A stretch of DNA of 64,000 bases from an uncultured Eubacterium sp. GTDB lineage: Bacteria > Bacillota_A > Clostridia > Lachnospirales > Lachnospiraceae. Positions 25,684-33,143 of the stretch are shown here, piece after piece. The notes under the pieces were generated by a model, which saw only the letters and a list, made by a program, of their open reading frames with translations, made no database searches and had not been told where the DNA came from. Position 1 is the first letter of the stretch, and every line of letters starts with the position of its first letter. The stretch lies in the NCBI GenBank assembly GCA_910589045.1, contig CAJUSH010000001.1, positions 87,501 to 151,500 of the forward strand, in the 5' to 3' direction. The position numbers and the translations under genes were made by a program.

Positions 25684-28600
25684 ATGCATACATTTTTAAT
25701 TGCATTACAATATGTTGGACTTCTGGTGCTCTTTGCGACGATCATCCATGTGCTCAGCCAGAACGTGTCCAGGCAGCAGCAGATCATGTTTATTCTTCTG
25801 GTGTCGCTGCTGGCTAATTTTGTGGGCTATCTGTTTGAGCTGACGGCGCAGACAAAGCAGGAGGCGATCCGGGCAGTTCAGTTTACATACTTCGGCAAGC
25901 CCTTTGTGGTGCTCATGATGTTCCTGTTTATCATGGAATACTGCCGTATCAGGCTGCCGCGGGTTTTGGTTATCGTTCTGACCGCATTTCATCTGTGCAA
26001 TACGCTTCTGGTGCTTACCTGCGAGCATCAGAGCCTTTATTATACCAGCATTGAATATGTGAAGGGCGGGCTTTTTCCCCACCTTGAGATGGGGCACGGG
26101 CCGATGTATCTCGTTTACAATGCGGTGGCGATGGTGTATCTGCTGATTATGTTCTTCGTGTGTATCCGGCGTTATCTGGTGGTCAAAAGCGAGCTGCAGC
26201 GCAAGCAGGTCATCAAGCTCACCGTCATTATGGTCGTTATGTTTACGGGCCTGCTGCTGTTTATATCCGGCGTTACCGAAGGCTATGACACGACACTTCC
26301 TGCGTTTTTGATCAGCACGCTTATTCTGGCATCGGCGCTGTTTAAGGATCAGCTCTTAAACGTGCTCTCCATGGCAAAGGACATGGCGGCGGATGAGCAG
26401 ACGGATGCCCTCATCGTGCTCGACAGCGATAACCAGCTGATCTACCACAACAAAAAGGCGGAGAAGCTCTTCGATTTCACGCTGCCCTCAAGCTATGCCG
26501 CGATCTGGGATGAGCTGGACAGCTGCATCGTTGACAACGAGAATCTGGAGCGTGATCACCGGATGTACGAGGTGTACAGCCGGCTGCTCACGGAGGGAAG
26601 CACCTACTTTGGAAAGCTGTATATCCTGAACGATATTACCGAAAGCTATTATTACATCAAGAACGCCGAGGAGCAGGCGAAGCTCATGAAGGCGCTCAAG
26701 CAGCAGGCGGAGGAGGCAAATCAGGCAAAATCCGCCTTTGTCTCGAACATGTCCCATGAAATCCGCACGCCCATGAACGCCATCGTGGGCATGACAGAGA
26801 TTTTGCTGCGGGAGAACCTTCCGGCACAGGATGTTGGCTACCTGCAGAACATCAAAAATTCGGGTAATGCACTGCTTGGCATTATCAACGATATCCTGGA
26901 CTTTTCCAAGATCGAGTCCGGAAAGCTGGAGCTGGTGGACGCATCCTACGAGCCGATGTCCATGCTGAGTGATCTGGGGATGATCTTTCTCACCCGCGTG
27001 GGGGAAAAGCATGTGGAGCTGCTCTTTGATATTGATGCAGAGCTGCCCAACCGCCTGTACGGGGACGCGCTGCGCATCCGTCAGATCATTATCAACATTG
27101 TAAACAATGCCATCAAGTTTACCGACAGCGGATTTGTACGCCTTAGTATTGCCGTGGAAAAAATGACAAACGAGGACATTGAGCTGTTCGTTTCCATCAA
27201 GGACAGCGGCCAGGGCATCCGCGAGGAGGATATCGGCAGGCTTTTCGCCTCCTTTTCGCAGGTTGACAGCAAAAAGAACCACAACAAGGAGGGCACGGGG
27301 CTGGGGCTTTCCATCTCCAGGCAGCTCGTAGAGCTGATGGGCGGCACGATCGGCGTGCGCAGTACCTACGGTGAGGGGAGCGAGTTCTATTTTAACATCC
27401 ATCAGAAGCGTGAAGGAGAGGAGCCGGCGGCGGCTTTGCGGGAGAAACATATGGTGCATGTGGGCGGAAGCTTCGCATCCGTGCTTTTGGAAGAACAGCT
27501 TGCGCGGCTGTGCGGACAGTTCGGCGTCGTTTTGGAGAAGAACGCGTCGGACGGCCTGCCGGAGCGTGAGGTAGATTTTTTCTTTCTGGATGCACAGACG
27601 CAGAAAGCACTTGCCGGGGTTCTCGCGGACAGGCGCGGAGATCTCGGTGAGATCTGTGTGCTGCTGAACCCGCTGCTTGAGGAATGCGTGTTACCGGATG
27701 CAAAAAAGGTCAACAAGCCTCTGTATACACTCAACTTTTGCCAGATATTAAATCATGAATCGATAACGGATAAGACGGAGGGCGAGGAGTATGTAAGCTT
27801 TTGTGCACCGGAGGCGAGCATTCTTATCGTAGACGACAACGAGATGAACCTGAAGGTGGCGACGGGGCTTTTGGAGCCGCTGCACATGCAGATCGACACG
27901 GCGGACAGCGGCAAGCGGGCACTGCAGATGGTTCAGCAAAAGCAGTACCATATTATTTTTATGGACCATATGATGCCTGTGATGGACGGAATCGAGACGA
28001 CCGAGCGCATCCGGGCGCTGGACGGCACGTATTATAAAAACGTACCGATCATCGCGCTGACCGCAAACGCCCTCATGGATGCGCGGGAAAAATTCCAGGC
28101 GGCGGGCATGGACGATTTTGTGGCAAAGCCTATTGAGATGCGGGACATCTGCAGCAAGATCAAGAGCTGGCTGCCAAGGGGCCTGGTAAAGCACGGGGCC
28201 GCGGCGCAGGAAGCAGAGATCCGTCCTGCGGGGGAGGTGTCATCAGACCAGGCGGATGCCGGTGCTTCGGCGGAGGCAAAAGCCGGACGGAAGGAAGCGG
28301 ACTGGGATACGCAGATGAATCTTGGCGGTATTGACAGAGCCGAAGGGATTCGCTGCTGCGGCACCGAAAAGCTCTGGCGGGAGCTGCTGGGAGATTTCTA
28401 CAAGGTGATTGACGCGAAGGCGAAGAAGATCGAGGAATGCGTTGCAGAAAAATTGATTCGTGATTATACAATTGAGGTTCATGCACTGAAAAATACGGCG
28501 CGGATGATTGGAGATCGGGAACTGTCCGAATGGTTCCACCGCATGGAGGACTGCGGAAACGCGGGGGATGCGGAGACGATCGAGCGGGAGACACCTGCAC

Positions 28601-28899
28601 TGCTTGCGGCGTACCGCGCCTACAAGCCGCTGCTGGAGCCTTTCGCGAGACAGCAGAATGAGGCGCTGGAGAGCCGTGCCCCGGAGGAGCTTCGGGAAAT
28701 TTTGCAGAGGCTGCACGACGCGGCGGATACCTTCGACCTGGATACGGTGGACGCGGCGATGAAGGAACTGGAGTGCTGCCGGATGCCTCAGGCCTGCCAG
28801 GAGGGCTTTGAGAAGCTGCGGGCATATGTGGCGGACGTGGCGCTGATGGAGGTTTTAGAGCTGACCGACGAGCTGTGCCAGTTACTGCTCACTTCGTGA
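25684..28899 (+). CDS. Hybrid histidine kinase: 7TM sensor, HisKA, HATPase, REC and HPt
   Basis: ATG 25684 follows AGGAGG and gives 1071 residues. Seven transmembrane helices (~1-225) resemble the HisKA_7TM sensor, and a PAS-like linker follows. HisKA carries SHEIRTPMNAIVG (His ~358). The ATP-binding domain has NIVNNAIKFT and GTGLGLSISRQL (~540). A receiver with ILIVDDNEMN and phospho-acceptor FMDHMMP (Asp ~761) and a C-terminal HPt with HALKNTARMIG (His ~933) complete a four-step phosphorelay in one protein. The segment ~585-690 looks like a weak, degenerate receiver. The last codons (QLLLTS) are written by a 27-bp palindrome, so the extreme C-terminus may have been altered. The output partner is probably the two-REC protein at 29169. 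Confidence 0.93.
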   Translation: MHTFLIALQYVGLLVLFATIIHVLSQNVSRQQQIMFILLVSLLANFVGYLFELTAQTKQEAIRAVQFTYFGKPFVVLMMFLFIMEYCRIRLPRVLVIVLTAFHLCNTLLVLTCEHQSLYYTSIEYVKGGLFPHLEMGHGPMYLVYNAVAMVYLLIMFFVCIRRYLVVKSELQRKQVIKLTVIMVVMFTGLLLFISGVTEGYDTTLPAFLISTLILASALFKDQLLNVLSMAKDMAADEQTDALIVLDSDNQLIYHNKKAEKLFDFTLPSSYAAIWDELDSCIVDNENLERDHRMYEVYSRLLTEGSTYFGKLYILNDITESYYYIKNAEEQAKLMKALKQQAEEANQAKSAFVSNMSHEIRTPMNAIVGMTEILLRENLPAQDVGYLQNIKNSGNALLGIINDILDFSKIESGKLELVDASYEPMSMLSDLGMIFLTRVGEKHVELLFDIDAELPNRLYGDALRIRQIIINIVNNAIKFTDSGFVRLSIAVEKMTNEDIELFVSIKDSGQGIREEDIGRLFASFSQVDSKKNHNKEGTGLGLSISRQLVELMGGTIGVRSTYGEGSEFYFNIHQKREGEEPAAALREKHMVHVGGSFASVLLEEQLARLCGQFGVVLEKNASDGLPEREVDFFFLDAQTQKALAGVLADRRGDLGEICVLLNPLLEECVLPDAKKVNKPLYTLNFCQILNHESITDKTEGEEYVSFCAPEASILIVDDNEMNLKVATGLLEPLHMQIDTADSGKRALQMVQQKQYHIIFMDHMMPVMDGIETTERIRALDGTYYKNVPIIALTANALMDAREKFQAAGMDDFVAKPIEMRDICSKIKSWLPRGLVKHGAAAQEAEIRPAGEVSSDQADAGASAEAKAGRKEADWDTQMNLGGIDRAEGIRCCGTEKLWRELLGDFYKVIDAKAKKIEECVAEKLIRDYTIEVHALKNTARMIGDRELSEWFHRMEDCGNAGDAETIERETPALLAAYRAYKPLLEPFARQQNEALESRAPEELREILQRLHDAADTFDLDTVDAAMKELECCRMPQACQEGFEKLRAYVADVALMEVLELTDELCQLLLTS

Positions 28900-28907
28900 C
28901 CGGCAAC
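28881..28907. repeat. 27-bp palindrome at the 3' end of the kinase gene
   Basis: GTTACTGCTCAC (28881-28892), TTC, GTGACCGGCAAC (28896-28907) has the same 12+3+12 plan as 18771-18797, with 9 of 12 arm positions matched. It supplies the kinase stop codon (TGA, 28897-28899). Confidence 0.5.
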
Positions 28908-28913
28908 GTGCGA
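28906..28913. repeat. 8-bp target site duplication, left copy (MITE copy 2)
   Basis: ACGTGCGA directly abuts the left end of MITE copy 2 and recurs exactly at 29060-29067. Confidence 0.8.
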
Positions 28914-29059
28914 GTTACTTTTCACAGGGCAGGAATGCGCATTTACTGCGCAGTCCGTAAGAACATGATTCAGGTGTGAGGGGCGATTTTTGCGAAGCAA
29001 AACTCTGAATATCGCCCCGAATCGTTACTATGAGCGGCTCCCGAGCCGTGAATAGTAAC
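28914..29059 (+). mobile_element. 146-bp miniature inverted-repeat element, copy 2 (complete)
   Basis: It has the same length and nearly the same sequence as copy 1; only a few differences were found, such as GGAATGCGC for GGACTGCGC and GCTCCCG for GCTCTCG. It starts GTTACTTTTCAC and ends GTGAATAGTAAC. It sits between the kinase and response regulator genes, and the regulator's promoter begins about 33 bases beyond the right target duplication. Its hairpins could also act as a transcription barrier. Confidence 0.85.
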
Positions 29060-29067
29060 ACGTGCGA
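29060..29067. repeat. 8-bp target site duplication, right copy (MITE copy 2)
   Basis: ACGTGCGA, identical to 28906-28913. Confidence 0.8.
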
Positions 29068-29100
29068 AAAGTAACTGAAACGTAACGTTGTGCGCCCTGC

Positions 29101-29129
29101 TTGCGTAATCGTCCAAAATGGAATACAAT
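29101..29129 (+). promoter_or_regulatory. Promoter of the two-REC response regulator gene
   Basis: TTGCGT (29101-29106), 17 bases, TACAAT (29124-29129). Confidence 0.55.
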
Positions 29130-29168
29130 AGATTCAGGTAAAATGGATTTAGTCAGGAGGGAACGGGA

Positions 29169-29948
29169 ATGGAGACGACAACGGTTAAAAGGATGCTCAT
29201 CATCACGGAGACGCAGGGCTATCTTATGCTGAGCCTCAAGGAAAAGCTTGAGGAGGAGGGCTACATAGTCACGATTGTCAAGGCGGACATTGACGAGATC
29301 AGTAAAATGCAGGAAAAGCTCAGCGTTGTGCTGATCTACGGTGACGAGACGCTGGCCGAGAAAACGCAGGCGCTGATCTACATCAAGGATCAGGCGGCGG
29401 AGATGGATGTTCCGGTGTTTGCAACGGGCAGCAGGGAGGAGCTTGCGGATATCGAGGCATTGGTGGGCGCGCAGACGATTCGCCAGAAATTTGTCCGCCC
29501 GATCAACGTCAATGAGCTGGTATCTGCGATTGATACGTATGTAGAGAAGTTTGGCGGGGATAATAAAAAGAAAATACTTGTGGTGGATGACTCCGGTGCG
29601 ATGCTGCGCAATGTCAAGGGCTGGCTGGAGGATCACTATCAGGTCATCCTCGCAAATTCCGGTGCGATGGCGATCAAATATCTGGCGATGAACCGTCCGG
29701 ACCTGGTGCTGCTGGACTATGAGATGCCGATCGTGGACGGCAGGCAGGTGCTGGAGATGATCCGCGCTGAGAAGGAGTTCTCGGATATGCCGGTTATTTT
29801 CCTGACGGGCAAGGACGACAAGGAGAGCGTGATGCAGGTCATGGCGTTAAAGCCGGCGGGCTATCTGCTTAAAACACTGGAGCCTGCGATGATCGTGCAG
29901 GCAGTGGATGACTTTTTTGAGCGGCAGAAGGGCTTAAAGCATGTATAA
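29169..29948 (+). CDS. Response regulator with two receiver domains (first degenerate)
   Basis: The 259-residue protein has no DNA-binding domain. The N-terminal ~120 residues have a receiver-like fold (MLIITETQGYLMLSLKEKLEEEGY) but lack the acidic pair and the phospho-Asp; the equivalent region reads LIYGDETL. The second receiver (~133-255) is complete: ILVVDDSGAM, phospho-site LLDYEMPIVDGRQ (Asp ~183), VIFLTGKDD and the conserved Lys in YLLKTLEP. It probably receives phosphate from the upstream hybrid kinase and acts by protein contact. Its 3' end overlaps cbiG by 8 bases, so the two are translationally coupled. Confidence 0.88.
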   Translation: METTTVKRMLIITETQGYLMLSLKEKLEEEGYIVTIVKADIDEISKMQEKLSVVLIYGDETLAEKTQALIYIKDQAAEMDVPVFATGSREELADIEALVGAQTIRQKFVRPINVNELVSAIDTYVEKFGGDNKKKILVVDDSGAMLRNVKGWLEDHYQVILANSGAMAIKYLAMNRPDLVLLDYEMPIVDGRQVLEMIRAEKEFSDMPVIFLTGKDDKESVMQVMALKPAGYLLKTLEPAMIVQAVDDFFERQKGLKHV

Positions 29949-30957
29949 AAATATTGCCGTGTTCGCCTTCAGCGCACAGGGGATCATAACGGGTGAACGG
30001 ATCAGGGAAGCATTGGAAAAGCCGGGCGGCGACGTGGGAGCGTGGGCGCCTGCCCGCCTTGCCTCCCGCGGCTGGATGGGCTTTTCCACTCTTGCAAAGG
30101 AGCTGGAAGAGCTTTTTTTGAAAATGGATGCATTTGTTTTTGTGGGTGCGGCGGGGATCGCCGTGCGCGCCGTGGCGCCCTTTATCAGGGATAAGCTGCA
30201 TGATCCGGCGGTTGTCGTGGTGGATGAGCTGGGACGGTTTGTCATTCCGGTTTTGAGCGGGCATGCGGGCGGTGCGAATGAGCTGGCGCGCAGGCTCGGC
30301 GCGGCACTTGAGGCCCTGCCGGTTATCACCACGGCGACCGATCTTCACGACGTGTTTTCCGTGGATACCTTTGCGCGCAGGCAGGGCTTATCCATCGTAG
30401 AAAAGGACGAGATCAAGCACCTTTCGGGGGCTTTGCTTGCGGGGGAGCCGATCGGAGCGCTCACACCGGAATGCGGTTTTTTAATTTCGCCTTACCCGGT
30501 GGGAAAACCCTTTGAGCATACGCTGCATCTCGTGCCCCAGGATCTTGTTGTAGGCATGGGATGCAAAAAGGGTGTGCCGGAGGATGTGCTGGCGGGCTTT
30601 TTGACCGGGGTGTTTGAGCGGGAGGGCTGGTCGCTGCACCGGATTCGTGCGATCGCCTCCGTCGATGCAAAGCGGGAGGAGCCGGGGCTGACTGCCCTCG
30701 CACGCCGGCTGCATGTCCCGTTTCTGACCTATGCGGGGGATCTGCTGGCAGCGCAGCAGGGAGATTTTTCATCGTCAGAGTTTGTGCGGGGCACGGTGGG
30801 CGTGGACAATGTTTGTGAGCGCAGTGCGCTGTGCGCGGCTGTTGAGGAGGGCTGGCTTCCGGCGGGGAGCCGCTTTGAGGATTTCTGCCGTCTGGGAAAG
30901 GAGAAGGGCGGGGGGATGACGTTGGCCGTGCTTGCAATCTGCAGGAAAACGTGCTAG
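29941..30957 (+). CDS. cbiG: Cobalt-precorrin-5A hydrolase CbiG (orphan)
   Basis: The 338-residue protein has the CbiG plan. The N-terminal domain contains AVFAFSAQGIITGERI and FVGAAGIAVRAVAPF, the central part has VIPVLSGHAGGANELARRL and TTATDLHDVFSVD, and the C-terminal CbiG_C domain has LVVGMGCKKGVPEDVL, AIASVDAKREEPGL and VDNVCERSAL. CbiG opens the delta-lactone of cobalt-precorrin-5A in anaerobic cobalamin synthesis. No other cobalamin gene and no B12-riboswitch-like leader are visible here, which is unusual for this pathway. It overlaps the response regulator gene by 8 bases. Confidence 0.92.
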   Translation: MYKNIAVFAFSAQGIITGERIREALEKPGGDVGAWAPARLASRGWMGFSTLAKELEELFLKMDAFVFVGAAGIAVRAVAPFIRDKLHDPAVVVVDELGRFVIPVLSGHAGGANELARRLGAALEALPVITTATDLHDVFSVDTFARRQGLSIVEKDEIKHLSGALLAGEPIGALTPECGFLISPYPVGKPFEHTLHLVPQDLVVGMGCKKGVPEDVLAGFLTGVFEREGWSLHRIRAIASVDAKREEPGLTALARRLHVPFLTYAGDLLAAQQGDFSSSEFVRGTVGVDNVCERSALCAAVEEGWLPAGSRFEDFCRLGKEKGGGMTLAVLAICRKTC

Positions 30958-31003
30958 TGTGGCATAAAAGAGTGCAAAACTGTTATTGATAAAGGAGATC
31001 ATC

Positions 31004-31624
31004 ATGGAAGAACAAAGGGCTTTGACCGAGGAGGAAGAAAAAGAGATCAGGCGCAGGAGGCGTGCGCTGAAAAAGAAGCGTATGGAGAAAAAGAAGGCGC
31101 AGGAACAGAAGCGGATGCGTGCGCTGCTCGACGACGAGGCGAAGCCGGAGCTTGTGGAAACCCCTGGGCAGCGGCAGCAGCGGCTCTACGCAAGAGCGCA
31201 GAAAAAGATGAGCTTTGCGCCGCATATGTACCGCAGGGAGGATCAGGCAGACATGTACCGCCAGGCGGCGGAGCTGTTTCGCGAGACGGGGGAGTATGAG
31301 GATGCAGAGGAGCTGCTCAAAGTATGCCGGAAAAAGGCAAAAAAGCACCGGACGCTCTATATCGAGGAGACATATGCGCGCATAAACGAGCAGCTTGCGG
31401 GGGCGAAAACACGCGTGGACTGTCAAAAATTGAGGGAAAATATCGAAGCAATCGCGGATTATAAGGATATGGAGGAAATGCGCCGCTCGTGTGATGCTTT
31501 GGAGCAGCGCCTGTTGAAAAAAGAGCGGATTGAAAAATTTTTAAAAATTTTTCTGTCAGCTGTAGTACTTTTGGTGCTCGTTGCCGTTATAATATACGTA
31601 GAAGAATCTATTTATTTTTTATAA
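31004..31624 (+). CDS. Hypothetical tail-anchored, helical (TPR-like) protein
   Basis: ATG 31004, behind AAAGGAG, gives 206 residues. The first ~45 residues are extremely charged (EEEEKEIRRRRRALKKKRMEKKK-type, likely helical coiled coil). The middle has TPR-like helices (DMYRQAAELFRETGEYEDAEELLKVC). The C-terminal ~20 residues form a single transmembrane segment (FLSAVVLLVLVAVIIYV), so the protein should face the cytoplasm and hang on the membrane. The family is not recognised. It precedes the two transglutaminase-like genes by about 150 bases, and a link to them is only inferred from position. Confidence 0.7.
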   Translation: MEEQRALTEEEEKEIRRRRRALKKKRMEKKKAQEQKRMRALLDDEAKPELVETPGQRQQRLYARAQKKMSFAPHMYRREDQADMYRQAAELFRETGEYEDAEELLKVCRKKAKKHRTLYIEETYARINEQLAGAKTRVDCQKLRENIEAIADYKDMEEMRRSCDALEQRLLKKERIEKFLKIFLSAVVLLVLVAVIIYVEESIYFL

Positions 31625-31653
31625 TAAAGCAAGAATATGATGGAAACGTGAAA

Positions 31654-31686
31654 GTTTTGTCATTTCTGTAACATGACTGACAAAAC
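31654..31686. promoter_or_regulatory. 9-bp inverted repeat upstream of the first membrane transglutaminase gene
   Basis: GTTTTGTCA (31654-31662) and TGACAAAAC (31678-31686) are perfect arms with a 15-base spacer, 30 bases before the -35. The right arm has no following T run, so an operator is more likely than a terminator. Confidence 0.4.
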
Positions 31687-31715
31687 GGTGTCTTTATAAG
31701 CATAGGCAGCATACA

Positions 31716-31744
31716 TTTTCATCAAAATGTTTCTGTAATACAAT
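31716..31744 (+). promoter_or_regulatory. Promoter of the first membrane transglutaminase gene
   Basis: TTTTCA (31716-31721), 17 bases, TACAAT (31739-31744). A small palindrome ACATTTT-CATC-AAAATGT overlaps the -35. Confidence 0.5.
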
Positions 31745-31771
31745 AAAGAAAGAGGGAAAAAGGAAAGAGCG

Positions 31772-33088
31772 ATGGAACAGAACAGGGAAGCGGCGAAGGA
31801 AGCCGCAAAACAGGTATCCGGCACGCCTCCGGGAAAAAAGAAAAGCGGCATGGCAAAGGCGGTGTGCGTGCTGGCAGTGCTGGCGTTCATCTGCGCAGTA
31901 GGAGCCTCCGTCGGTATGAACGTTGTCCTGATTGGAGAGATGCGCGCGCAGAAGGAGCAGGGCGCGAAGATGAGCCGGTTTATCGATGATGAGCGGGCGC
32001 GTCAGGCAAAGGAAGCCGAGAAGGAGAGCAGCTATCAGGAGGACGGCTATGTGGTCATGGGCCAGTATGAGATCCGGAGCACGAAGGAGATTTCCGATGC
32101 ATATGTAAAGAGCGATCCGTCGGGCCTAAGCGGTGAGGACAAAGAGACTTATGACATGGCGGCGAAGGTGCTGGAGGAGATCATCAGGGACGGCATGAAC
32201 AGCTATGAGAAGGAGCTGGCGATTTACGAGTGGATGCTTGAAAATCTCGGGGCGGGCCGCGGCCATGTGATCGCGATGCCGGGACAGAGCAGTGCGTGCT
32301 TTACGCCCCATGACGTGCTGAAAAATAAGAGTGCCGTGTGCGTCGGCTATGCGACGACGTTTCGCCTGCTGGCAAACATGGTGGGGCTGGAGGTACATAT
32401 CGTTCACAACGAATCCCATTCCTGGGACATGGTAAAGCTGGACGACGGCGAGTGGTATCAGCTGGACATCTGGGCGGACGGCGCCATGCCCTACCGGAAT
32501 TTTAATGTGACCGACGAGGTGATGCGTGCCAGAAACGAGTGGGACGGCTCGGCATTGCCGGAGGCGAAGGGGACGAAGTATTCCTATGCGGTACAGAACG
32601 CAAAGCCGTTAAAGTCGCTGGAAGATCTGCCGAAAAAAATCAAGAAAGCGATCGATAACAAAAAGGATGCGCTGTTTTTTAAGCTTCCGCGGGCACTCAC
32701 CGAGGAGGAACGAAACGTAGCGGATCAGATGATGAGCCTGATCACACAGGCAATATCTACTCTGCCGGAGGGCGGTGAAATGGATATTACCGGAAACTGG
32801 GTTCCGAACGGTGAGGATGATAACCATGTACTGGCCATATATTTTCATCGTTTTTCCGGAGACAGTACAGTTGAAAATGACCTGTCGCCGGAGAAGGCAA
32901 AAGAGCTTGTAAAGCTGATCAATGAGGTCTTCGGTACGACTCTGACAGACTCGGGCACATCAGGCGGGGAGAAAGCTGTACCCTTCGCAGAGAGTGCGGG
33001 CGGCGGCACAGTGACGCTCGACGCGAATGGGAACGAGACGTATTTCATGGTTGATGAAAACGGAGACAAGATTTTTGCAGCAGGATGA
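31772..33088 (+). CDS. Membrane-anchored transglutaminase-like protein, copy A
   Basis: The 438-residue protein has a ~27-residue cytoplasmic start, one transmembrane helix (~30-55) and an extracytoplasmic part with a short coiled-coil linker (MRAQKEQGAKMSRFIDDERARQAKEAEK). The transglutaminase-like domain spans ~120-250: Cys in KSAVCVGYATTFRLLANMVG, His in NESHSWDMV and Asp in YQLDIWAD form the expected triad. The C-terminal ~180 residues are not recognised. It is a tandem paralogue of 33144-34490, with the two closely similar over most of their length. Function is inferred only: modification or cleavage of envelope proteins or peptides at the outer membrane face. Confidence 0.88.
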   Translation: MEQNREAAKEAAKQVSGTPPGKKKSGMAKAVCVLAVLAFICAVGASVGMNVVLIGEMRAQKEQGAKMSRFIDDERARQAKEAEKESSYQEDGYVVMGQYEIRSTKEISDAYVKSDPSGLSGEDKETYDMAAKVLEEIIRDGMNSYEKELAIYEWMLENLGAGRGHVIAMPGQSSACFTPHDVLKNKSAVCVGYATTFRLLANMVGLEVHIVHNESHSWDMVKLDDGEWYQLDIWADGAMPYRNFNVTDEVMRARNEWDGSALPEAKGTKYSYAVQNAKPLKSLEDLPKKIKKAIDNKKDALFFKLPRALTEEERNVADQMMSLITQAISTLPEGGEMDITGNWVPNGEDDNHVLAIYFHRFSGDSTVENDLSPEKAKELVKLINEVFGTTLTDSGTSGGEKAVPFAESAGGGTVTLDANGNETYFMVDENGDKIFAAG

Positions 33089-33143
33089 TGAATGTGTAAT
33101 CAGAATATAATTTCTGATAGATGTTAGAAGGAAGGAAAGAGCA

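Noticed and set aside
26488..27459. 323-codon open frame on the minus strand
   Set aside because: It is a shadow of the histidine kinase gene, whose motifs on the plus strand are unambiguous.
29861..29941. Cobalamin riboswitch before cbiG
   Set aside because: cbiG overlaps the preceding coding region, and no B12-box-like sequence is visible in or upstream of the regulator's leader.
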